From Asterella californica (taxonomy: Eukaryota > Streptophyta > Marchantiopsida > Marchantiales > Aytoniaceae), in contig JAYKYS010000014.1 in NCBI GenBank assembly GCA_036924285.1, positions 11,594,001-11,658,000 of the forward strand: a DNA stretch of 64,000 nucleotides, given 5' to 3'. Under the pieces are notes generated by a model. The model was not told where the DNA came from. It was given only the letters and a program-made list of their open reading frames with translations, and searched no databases. The stretch's first letter is position 1. Each line of letters starts with the position of its first letter. Positions 37,661-47,800 of this stretch are shown here, piece by piece. The position numbers were made by a program, and so were the translations under genes.

Positions 37661-38775
37661 AGTCCCAACATACTCCAATCAGTGTGCAGTTGGAAAGGAC
37701 GCCCCCTAACGGGTCTCCTCAAGATGGGAGCAGATGTCAACCTATCCTTGAGCTCTACAAAAGCTCGCTCCTGCTCATCTCTCCACTGCCACTCCTGGTC
37801 CACCTTCATCAGCTTGGTCAACGGCTTCGCAATTGCACTAAATCCCTTCACGTACCGACGATAAAAGTTCGTCAAACCAACAAATGCCCGAACTCGACTC
37901 ACATCTGTGGGGCGCGGGATACGTGCAATAGCCTCAACCTTCGTCTGTTGAACACCCAATCCATTTGGATAGATGGTGTGACCCAGATACTCTACCAACT
38001 CATGGAAGAACTTACACTTCCCAGGGTGTAACTTCAACCCATGAGCTCTCAACCGCTCAAACACATCCCGTAAGTGTCTCTCGTGCTCCACTGTAACACT
38101 ATAGACTAAGATGTCGTCAATATAACATCTGACAAAATCCAATCCTGCTAGGATTCTGTCCATCACCCTTTGGAACTCAGCAGGGACATTCTTCAACCCA
38201 AATGGTAAGAACCGCCACTGATACAAACAATCCTTGCCGTGAGAGTCAATTCCCCAGAATGCTGTCTTGGACTTATCTTCTTCTCTCACTGGCAACTGAT
38301 GATACCCTGCTCGAAGATCCAAAGTACTAAAGACCTTCACATGCCCCACTGCATCAAAGATCTCCTCAGGTGTCGGCATGACATACTTATCGGACTTCGT
38401 CTGTCGATTGATAGGACGGTAGTCTCCACACATCCGTCTATCCGTATAGTTGCCATACATATCCTTCTTGGCTGGCATAACTGTGGCAGATGCATACTCT
38501 CCCTGCGACATCTCCACCAACCCAACCTCCAACAAGTCTTGAGTCCGACTCTGGATCAAGGCTCTCTCCATGTCACTGTATCTGTAAGGATGTCGAAAGA
38601 TTGGCGTGTCATTAGCCAAGTCGATCCGTATACCAGGTCCCTTCAAGATACCCAAATCCTTCATACTGAAGACAAAACAATTCTTGTAGCTCTTCAGGAA
38701 TCTTTGGACTCTTCGTCTCTCCTCTCCTATAAGTTTGGGTCCAATCTCCGGTTCCCAAGTATCCTCTGTCACCAT
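37657..38775 (-). pseudogene. G1 reverse transcriptase
   Basis: A 372-residue open stretch with the full palm and fingers: RIDLANDTPIFRHPYRYS, DRRMCGDYRPIN, VFSTLDLRAGYHQLPVRE (first Asp), KTAFWGIDS, FLPFGLKNVPAEFQRVMD, CYIDDILVYS (catalytic YIDD), HLRDVFERL, KCKFFHELVEYLGH, FVGLTNFYRRYVKGF, and the start of RNase H. The length between motifs is normal for Ty3/gypsy. The frame upstream is continuous with the methyltransferase segment except for a TAG at 38808-38806, so the two were parts of one polyprotein. This is the best preserved enzyme of the element. Confidence 0.93.
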
Positions 38776-38805
38776 GCTAGAGGTAGAAGACGAAGTCGTT
38801 GACTG

Positions 38806-40350
38806 CTATCTTGCAGCCTCTGGAGCAGTTTTCTTCTGCTCACCACCAACAATCTCCACCGCTATTGTGCGAAAAGCTTCTGCAGTTCTAGCTGCAAGCT
38901 CCACACTCTCTCCTACGACATCCCATGATGTCCAAGGATGACGAACTCCATGTGCCTCGCCCCCAGCCTTTGTCTCCACCGACTCGGTAGGCAAAGAGCT
39001 CAAGAGTGCTCGAGCAGTAACTCCCGTCGATCGTATCCGACGCTGCTCAGTCAATCCAAGGCTAACAATCCATGTCAAGCAATTCAAGTCCATTGCTTGA
39101 CCCAATACTTGACGACGTGAAACCTCTGACACCGAAGCTACTGCCGTCGTACTCGTAGTGAAACCCATCGCTCGCTCTCTCTCATCGGTATTGGGCTCCA
39201 CCAACTGCCGTAATTGAGCATCCCACACAAGCCCAGGTCCTCCATCTCTATAAGCATGTGACGCTGGAAATACCAAAGTGGGTAACGCTACCATGGGCCG
39301 TCCCACTAGGTTCACCACTGCCATGGGTGACCTATCGACGGCTCTCACCACTTGAGATCGTCGTCCTGCATCCAAGATGCTATCAACCGTGAGATGCGCT
39401 GGTCGTCTCATTCCATCGTGTGCGCGCTTAAGCACCTCCCTCGGTAACAAGTTCGTCCACCACAACCGTGGACAATGTGCACGAGATCCTACTCTCGCTG
39501 CATCCAACAACACTGCTGGTCCAACCCAAGACCGCACTTGGTGCACACTCGTCATCATCTGTGTACGAGCATCATCCAACAAAGGAACGTTCTCCAAGAT
39601 GTACGTTGGAGAATCCATCTGATGCATCTGGAGATGTCGTAAGATCCGTAACATCTCCCAGAACATCATAGATCACGGGTCATGTAAACCCTGACCTCTC
39701 CCAGCACGCGTATGACCTTGACATGGTCATCCGGCTATCACCAAGTGAATGGTGCCCACCAACGTAAGATCCTGCGCCCCCAGCAGCGAAATATCCGACG
39801 GTAATGCTTGCTGGTATCCTCTAACAGCTGATATGGGCAACAACTCAGGATATCTCTGCACCAAACATGCCACATGTCGCAATGAGATGCGTCTTGCAAT
39901 CTCATCTCTCTCCACATACAAGTATCGTTGTACTTGTATACCTGCTTGCAATACCGCAGCCAAACCTGTGCTGATCCCTCCAAACAGCTCCAGCACACAT
40001 ACACCCTCCTCTGGATACTGCCACACAATGGGAGTCGTATCCAACGGTGATAAGGTCACAGGGCCAGTAGCAGGAACAACCCTTTGTTCCTCTACTGGTG
40101 GTACAAAGGCTTCACTCCAAGCCTGCTGCACCAACTGATCAGCATACTGCTGCAACTCTCCACTCGAACTCCAGAGTGGAACATCCAAGGCAGATGGTAC
40201 TAGGCATGTCCTCCACCTCCTCAAAGACCGGAGTATCCTCCGCATGGACATTGCCCTCCAACAACTCGCTCGGCCAAGTGATGACCGAACTGAACCCTGC
40301 AACGGATGCCATCGTCCCTGGTGTAGGCTCTGTCGTCCCAACTCTAGCAC
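38806..40350 (-). pseudogene. G1 DNMT3-like cytosine-5 DNA methyltransferase
   Basis: One frame, broken by TGA at 39729-39727 and 39675-39673. Motif I (AdoMet binding) is VCVLELFGGISTGLAAVL at about 40003-39950. It is followed by GIQVQRYLYVERDE, then motif IV with the catalytic PCQ (39726-39718) directly after the first TGA. FWEMLRILRHL, motif VI YILENVP (about 39594) and motif VIII PRLWWTNL come next. Motifs IX/X, RERAMGF and SRRQVLGQAMDLN, lie at about 39180-39070. The pattern GI-x-TGL ... GI-x-V-x-RY ... ENV ... R-x-x-W-x-NL resembles Dnmt3/DRM enzymes that methylate DNA de novo. It sits between protease and reverse transcriptase. The last 80 residues are a linker. The original protein would have methylated cytosines, possibly on element cDNA; the present copy is truncated before its active site. 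Confidence 0.93.
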
Positions 40351-41081
40351 TGAACCGCACTGGTAAACGGTTCACTCGTCCCTCACCGGACTGCCAACCT
40401 GGTCTGTAAGATGCTGTCTCCGTCCAATAGTCGATCACGAACCCCATAAGGTACAACACAGCACCTCCCACCAATACATCATAAGACTCTGCGGCTGTAA
40501 CTATGGCCTTGGCCCTCACCATAGAGCCATCCGTGGGGTGATCTGGCCGAACTCTCACCGTCAACATCTCACGTGTCATGTGTAGAGCCGTACCTCATGA
40601 TCCTCTTAGAGATGTCTGCAACTGGAATGGACATCTCTCTATCTCGGACTTCTTCAGACCCAAACCAATACACGCCGCCTTTCTCAACATCAACGGTTGG
40701 GCTCCAGAGTCTAACAAGACCTTCTGGGATCGATACACTTTCCCTGAAGGGTGCCACCAAACAGAAGATACCACTTCTGTTGTCCAACAACACCACACCT
40801 GGTGCCAAACCAGCACGGTCAATCGCCGGCCTAGCTGGTAACTCATCTAACCTAGCAGCCGCCGCTTGCCAAGTACCACTGGTAGCTGTCCTGATCCTCG
40901 ACTCCATGGACACGTCTACCGCCTCTCGCTGAACTACTTCAGCACTAGAGGTAACTACATCCTCGCTCTCACTGAGCGTGGCCGCCAACTGGAACACTGG
41001 AGCCAAGTTGACTCCCAATGCCTTCATATCCGTGGCTGAGAATAGTGGGGCTCGCAAAACTGCTGTAGTCGCCCCCAACAT
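40139..41081 (-). pseudogene. G1 aspartic protease region, frameshifted
   Basis: A frame at 40846-40595 contains KVLLDSGAQPLMLRKAACIGLGL, the retropepsin DSGA active site and following strand. The next segment in the same frame, 40579-40139, contains VTAAESYDVLVGGAVLYLMGF, matching the second half of a gypsy protease (AxxxDVLxG). The upstream stretch 41081-40740 in another frame (MLGATTAVLRAPLFSATDMKALGV) is the linker from gag. At least two frame breaks are present (near 40730 and 40200). The enzyme would cut the polyprotein into its parts. Confidence 0.82.
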
Positions 41082-41203
41082 CGGGTTCTACGTCGCATCC
41101 ACAGACGTCGAAGGTGGACTCACATCACACCCACTCCTGGATGTCGATGCCTCCAACTCTACTACACCATCAGTAGGCCGTTTAGGAACCATAGATGTGG
41201 TCC

Positions 41204-42738
41204 TCAACGCCTCCGATAACGTGAACGACTGAGGAAGCTTGGCCTGTCTACCAGCCTCCCCGCGTTGTGGATCCAACTCCACTGACGCACCTCGTGGCTC
41301 GAGGCACGTACTGCACCTCTAGTCACTGCCGCAGATGCCTCAATCTGCGCCACACCAGCCATGAAGTCGAAGTCACCTCCTTCTCCTCCATAAGACGTGG
41401 AAACCTCTGTTCCACCTGATCTCCGCTGAGCCATAGCCATACTAGCTATCCTCTGCTCCAACTGCTCAATCCGAGCAGCCATACTTGCTTTTGACGTCGT
41501 AGCAGGCAGTGGTCCGACCGGTCCTCTCCCAGGTGCTGGACCTCTATCTCCAGCTCGACCACCACGGCCTCCCTGAGCTCCTCTGCCTCGTCCACGATCA
41601 GCCTTCTCTTGCCGCAACTCGGGATGGAGATCAAAACAACGGTCACTACTGTGACCAGGTCGTCCGCAATGCTCACATTGCCTAGGTGCTGCTTGAGACG
41701 TTCTTGACGTCTCATAACCACCTCTCCTCTGTGGACAGTCCTTTTGCTGATGAAGACATCACACGTCCAGCAAGGACCCGCTTGCTGCTGACTAGAGAAG
41801 GACGGCATGGGCTTCTGCCCACCAGATCCTCGAGAAGAGGTGGTCTCTCCATGTGGTCTCTCCTTGCTGAACCTAGCAACCACCACTCTCTCCCCCACCA
41901 TGTTGAGCTCAATCCGCTCAGCCAGACTAAAGACAACCGCCAACGTCTGAGCGGTATCTCTAAGGAGAGTAGCATCTCTAACTCTCCTACGCAGCTCCCG
42001 GTCTAGTATCCCATACCAGAACTGGACTGCCTGTGCTTCCGTCACCCCTTGGGTAACGCTGATCAACCGCCTCATGCGAGTAAACGCCTCGCGTAGGCTC
42101 TCTCCAATCTTCCGCTGGAACTCCTGCAGACTCCTCAACTTGTCGGTCCGCACACCCTGATAGTTTTTCCTCAAACATTGGAAGAACTGAACCACAGGGT
42201 TAAACCCTGGTGGTATCTCACTCACACTACCACCTGCTCCACTACTTGTGGACGCACCGCTGGTAGTAGGTACTCCGCCACCTGCGACTGTACCACTGCT
42301 ACTGACACTTGAACTCGCAGGTGCTACGCCTCTCAAAACTGCGCCAGTAGTGATAGAAACGTAGTTGGGAGACCAATGTTGTCTCCACAACTCGATCTCA
42401 ACACTGTAATCTCGTCTGAACTCATGATACTCGTCCATCGGCGGTCCCTCCAAGTGCTGGAACAAACCCTTCCACGTCATGAAGGGTGTAAACAGCTGTG
42501 GGTTCCGCATCTGCTGCAGATCGCACCAACTGTCGAACTCCTAGATGAAGTCATCCAGCTCAATGGTACCAACTGTATCCGAGTAACGTCGAGGCTCCTT
42601 CGTGACCCCATAGATCTCGTCCATGTCCCACAACAACGGTGTGGCGACACTAGACTCACCACTAGAAAACGCGCTGCCTGCGTCTGACTCGTCCTCTGGA
42701 ACAACCGACGGCAATGGTGTAGGTAGTCGGTACCTCAC
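41204..42738 (-). pseudogene. G1 gag with two zinc knuckles, broken
   Basis: Begins about 42738 with an acidic leader and is interrupted by TAG at 42543-42541. It then continues as FMTWKGLFQHL and a capsid-like core (FFQCLRKNYQGVRTDKLRSLQEFQRKIGESLREAFTRMRRL-type sequence, 42180-41990) and AERIELNMVGERV. Near 41760 the frame shifts inside the first zinc knuckle (CWTC...). The other frame gives the second knuckle CEHCGRPGHSSDRC and an Arg/Gly-rich tail (41617-41204). Gag assembles the particle and binds RNA. The start codon is uncertain because upstream sequence is poorly preserved. Confidence 0.8.
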
Positions 42739-44511
42739 CCCACTCCGTGTATACCCACTGTCCGAGAAGTCCCCACCAGAACCTCCCGAGAACTCCGTGA
42801 TGAGAGAATCCCGCTAACACACTCCCCAACTGGAATGTCGCAATCCCCGTCACCACCGTAACCACCTCTTGCCTAACCCCGCTCCTACTGAGCTCACCTA
42901 TCCCCTACTAGGACGGTCAAGGTAAGGACAACTTGTACCTGCCATCACCACAGGCAGCCTCTCACAGTCTGTTGGTCGTCACTCCAACCGCACCGTGAGA
43001 GAGACAAAGGTAGTCTGACTGGTCCGCAACTCTAGCCTCACTACCGACAGCACACTGGAGTGAACTCACTCCGGAAATCAAACGCAAACACAAGCAAACG
43101 CGGCGCACAAACAGGAAGTAGAGTATGGAGGGGTTCCAACCACAAGAAGTCCAACGATAACCCTTCACACTCAAACATTCACATAAAGAGAAACCCAGCC
43201 CCACCCAGACTGACGACTCCTTGTCGGTGATCACATGCACAATATATGGTCACCAACAGTCGTAACTGACACTGGAGGTCACTAACTAGATGTCCACACC
43301 TCTAGTAGCTCCAAAAACATCCACGTGGTAGCTCTACTAGCTCACCCAAGACAACTGCCACCAATTGCCTCCATTCGCGTCTCTACGGTGTAGGCAAACA
43401 CTACCACAACTATAGCTTCCCCCTAATACTGTGGGATCGCCCTACCACTCCTCTAGGGACGTGCGAGAAGGTCTCCTATTATCTTATACAAGTCCATAAG
43501 TACTTGCACGCATCCCTGTATGACACCAAGAGCTATTGGTCTAGTGGTAAAGCCAAAGCTAAGACTACAGAGTCAGGAGTCCAGGTCCAGGAATAGTGTT
43601 GGGATGGGTGACCAGCTGGTTTTACCCTTCCCACACATCTGAAGATTGGATACCTCTCTCACGCACGCCAGCAAGCTGGCTTGCGGCGGGCGCGGGCTCG
43701 GGCTCGGGCTCAGGCTCAGCTCCGCTCCGCCTCCGCTCTCACGCCTCCTAACACGCACTCCACATCTCGACACTCCCGCTCACTCTCCGCTCCGCTCCGC
43801 TTGAAGTAGAGTAGAACAGGTACAACACACCAGAAGAGGCTCGGCTCCACCTCGAATTGCAGAAGATTGCACCAAAACAGCCTCCAAAACAGCGAAAACA
43901 GCTTGCGGGTGCACACGAATGATCAAAAATCTGACGTAAACAGCAAGATCACCCCAAAACCAACCCGAACACCACTACAACAGGTTCGCAAATGCCCAAT
44001 ACCCACTTCGCGAATGCACACACACACAACACAACTCCTAAACTCGAGTTCCAACACGAAATTGCTCCAAAATCTGACGTAACTAGCCTTTTAGTACTTG
44101 CGGGTATCACAGCAGCGAACTTCGACATGCCATAACTTCTTCAATCCTTGGCCAAACTCCACGAAACTTAGTGCGCTAGAATCGTCTCTCCAATGCGCTT
44201 CCAAAGAGCCCACTCCGGCCCGACATTGACAAGTATTTCAGCTGCCACGCCCAAACGTGCAATCCGGCTCCAACAACACACTTCAAGAACCTTCCGCAAA
44301 ATTTCTGCAGCGCTTTCGCATGACAGAAATCTCCACTCGACCCCAACAACAGCAAATCGATCTGCGACCAGCAATATAGCATGCGCCCACACACCTCGAT
44401 CACAACTCCAACAATCAAGCACGAACGACAACGCCCGAAGATACCAGCGGATGATTTCAGATCAGCGGGTTCCTACTGAACTCCATCTCGACCTGCACTC
44501 AGTTCTTTGAG
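42739..44511 (-). other. G1 5' untranslated/LTR-adjacent region
   Basis: Lies between LTR block B and gag. It has no coding signal. It is not matched at the left end of the element, so either the LTR is only block B with a long leader, or the left LTR has lost this part. I found no convincing tRNA-Met primer site; TTGGTGACCATATATTG on the minus strand near 43248 is a possible primer site for another tRNA. Short-motif similarity to Pol III promoters at 43537-43613 is listed separately. Confidence 0.4.
43537..43613 (+). other. Pol III-like motifs (A-box and 5S C-box similarity)
   Basis: TGGTCTAGTGG (43537-43547) fits the tRNA A-box consensus, and GGATGGGTGACC (43602-43613) equals the C-box of plant 5S rRNA. 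The rest of neither gene is recognisable. Antisense to G1. Confidence 0.3.
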
Positions 44512-44827
44512 TAATCTGAATAGAGAAATTACCATCTCCAACACCACAACAAGGATTACTCACAAACGGTCAAGCCAAACCCACTCTAAGCACGAAGAGA
44601 ATCCGGGTTACACTCAACTAGACTATCCACTACACTCAACTAGACTATCCACCATAGCCTGGAGCTTGAAGGCTGAGCTCAAAGAACTAAGGCCTCCAAG
44701 CCCTACCTGCGAATTTTACCCCTAGTGGGCTCTCTCACCAACTCGCCCTAACGGCACTAACGGTCTTACCGGGATGCGCCACTTCACACTCGATCAACCT
44801 AGCCGAGGTGCCCAAACTGACGTGACA
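44512..44827 (-). repeat. G1 right LTR block B (316 bp)
   Basis: Homologous to 35122-35415. It is longer by 22 bp because TACACTCAACTAGACTATCC (plus two bases) is tandemly duplicated at about 44609-44652. It ends GACGTGACA at the right boundary of the element. Confidence 0.9.
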
Positions 44828-47800
44828 ATATTGTCTCCATGTTCGGTTTTCCTATGTACCATTTAATATCAATTGTTTTGTAGACTTTACTTGAGTATAT
44901 CCTTCCATGTATTCTCTTCTTATAATACTCGAGGTACTGACTTCTCATATGTCACATTACATCTTTCTTTTCCATTTGATCATATGTATAACTTTATGAA
45001 GAGTTTAAAGGAGTCCAACTTGATTAAGTATTACATGATTCAAATAATTCAAACACGCTCTGTTTCAATGCTCAATATGATTTATTCTATCAATCATTTA
45101 TCCTTCATACGTGAGTTTTTTCAATGTCCAAAACATATTGAATATTAATCATGTTGAGTTATAAAGTCCAGCTTGACTACTACATACTATATGTGTAGGT
45201 GAATCTAAATATGTATTAATCTGAATATGATTACTATATGTGTTTATATTCATAGTTTATACATATAGTTTGATATACATTTGGTTTTAATTGATTAACC
45301 ATACTTCTCCTAACAGATACAAGAAGTTACTTCTCAAAGTGACTTATGATATTCTTACACAAATTTATGTCTTTAAACCTCAAGCTACTCATAATATCTG
45401 TTCATTTCTAACCCTATATAACTTAAATACATATGTAGTGTCATTTTTATTTACGTATCACACTTTAATTTTCTTTATATATCAAATGGTTTATGCATCT
45501 GATCTGAGTTTCGTCAAATAATATCATTATATTCATTTCATCCTATTATGTTGAAGCAGTACGAGGATTGATGAATTACCTCTCAGCTGTTAACGTCAAC
45601 AACCCTTAATCCTCAACTGATAATGTTCTCCATTCTTGATTCAATTATCTTGCAGTAGCATTGAACACCTATGTTTTTTAAACTTTACTCAAGCGAACAA
45701 CCACTAATATTTGCTGTACTCCCTTGGTTTTTGGTTGTTTTCTTTAATCTATGTCTTGAATATTTTTACAACTTCACTAGTCTAATATATACAAAAGAAT
45801 TTGGTATAAGTTAGATTCTAGTGAGCAACTTTACTTGTTCTCTCAATACAAGAAAAATCACAAGAATTCACATCAACTTGACTTAGATGACAATAATATG
45901 ACTGTTTAATTACTCATGGGAAGTCCTAGACGATAATAAAGTTAAGTTTGAACTTCAACTTCTGTGTTCTCGTGTTGTTAAAACTCTATAGTATCAAACT
46001 TTAATTTCTTCATATATTCTGATGTTTCGTCAAATAATACCCATTATATCAATTTAATCTTATTATATCGAAGTAGTACCATGATTCATGATTTTCTCTT
46101 CTCTTAACGTAAACAACCCTCAACTGATAATTTTCTTCATTCTTGATTTATTTATCTTAAAATAGCATTTAACATCATGCTTTTCAAACTTTACTCCAAT
46201 TTATTATTGGATGTATTGTATTATGTTACAGTAATTATACTTCATACTCGTCAGTACATCCTTCCTTTCCATTAACTCATATAAATGTTGATTCAAAGTT
46301 TAAATAAAATATGATCTCTATATCTCTATCAAACAACCACTAATATTTTCTCTACTCTCTTGGCTTTTCCTATTGACTTTAGCCATTACATTACAAATTT
46401 TCTCTTTTCTCGTATGGTAGCTTATTCATTGTTAAAAACAAGCACGATCATGATATAGGTTTGAAAATCAAGTCCAACTTAACTAATTTATACAAAAGAG
46501 TTTGATATATATTCACTTTTATTGAGTCGCTTATCCTATCAAATACAACAATTTAAGATCAAGACTTGTGTCACTCAGATGTCATTAGAAATGTCACTTA
46601 GATGATTTCTGACCCGTTTACACTGGAAACATTCCTCTGAAGTATAAACTGTAGATATTCATAGTGTTCATTCCTAACCCTAGAAACTCAGATACACATG
46701 TAGTATCAATTTAATATCAGATGTTTTTGAAACTTGTGGTACCATATTGTAACCATGCATCTTTCTCTTTTTGGTTTATCATGTAGAACTTGGTTTCAAA
46801 AGATTTAACAAATATAAGTAGAATTAGGATGAGTTATCAAGTCGAGCTTGACTACAACTTAGAGATATAATTTATATAAGAGAGTTATGTATATTTTAAG
46901 TTTGAATGATCAACCATACTTATTCAATCAACTTTCATAAATCTTACCATAAATCTCTTGGATAACAATAAGATGACATTTCACTAATGAGAAGTTTACA
47001 ACAATAAATAGTTAGGTCTCACCTTTATCTTTTGTATTTTCTTGTTCGTAAGACTCTAGATTATCAAACTAAAATTCCATTCATATACTAAATCGTGTCT
47101 TAGGTTTCATCCAATAATACCATTATATTAATTTACATCTTATAGGTTTTAACTCTTACTTAGACTGTTTACCGAAGTTTTACCTTAATTCATGACTTTC
47201 ATCTCTTCACTTCACTAATATAACCCTCAACTGATAACCTCTCTCCGGGAAGATTACTTATTAAGCTTTTCTGACCCTAAAACTTAAATACACAATCCCA
47301 ATAACGTTCTGATATTGTGCATATGGTCAATCTACACATGGTTCAGATTTCTAAATTTAAATAACTCGATAATTATTCTAAATATATTTTATATTCACTT
47401 AACTGAATATCACATGTTGTCCATCATATATACTTCATATACCTTCAGGCTAGATCTTAAAGACACATGTAATGTCGGTTTTATATTTTGGATATGGTCA
47501 TCTATACACCAGCTATATATTATAAGGATTTCAATAAGGAAATCAACTTGAACATAAGTTGTATTCTGTTTTCCACGTTTTATTGTTCCATTTAATACCG
47601 AGATGTTTTTGAAACTTTACTCCAAGATATAGATCCCATTATTACACAGATACTTCATACTTTTCATTCTCTGCATGTAGTAGTTCATACTATATGTCTT
47701 TCTATGTAGATTTACTATCAATGATAGATGTTTTAGAAACTTTACTCCAATATACCCTTGAATGTATTCTTTTAAAATACATTGATAAGAAGGTATACTT

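Larger units (their letters stand above)
35015..44827 (-). mobile_element. G1: Ty3/gypsy element with DNA methyltransferase and PHD finger
   Basis: 9.8 kb on the minus strand. The coding order is gag, aspartic protease, C5 cytosine methyltransferase, reverse transcriptase, RNase H, integrase, PHD finger. Outer ends are TGTC (35015) and GACA (44827), flanked by ATAT on both sides, a probable 4-bp target duplication. Removing the element rejoins the AT-rich array: the flank TCTGTATAT continues into ATTGTCTCCATG, comparable to uninterrupted copies elsewhere in the array. The coding region has stops at 36090, 36528, 37533 (approximately), 37657, 38806, 39673, 39727 and 42541 and about four frame changes, so the copy is defective. 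The element class (gypsy carrying a DNMT) is known, to my recollection, from charophyte algae. Confidence 0.93.

Noticed and set aside
35015..44827. DNA methyltransferase as part of a bacterial-type restriction-modification or defence island
   Set aside because: It is in frame with a gypsy reverse transcriptase and flanked by protease and integrase inside LTRs; no restriction enzyme or prokaryotic neighbour is present.
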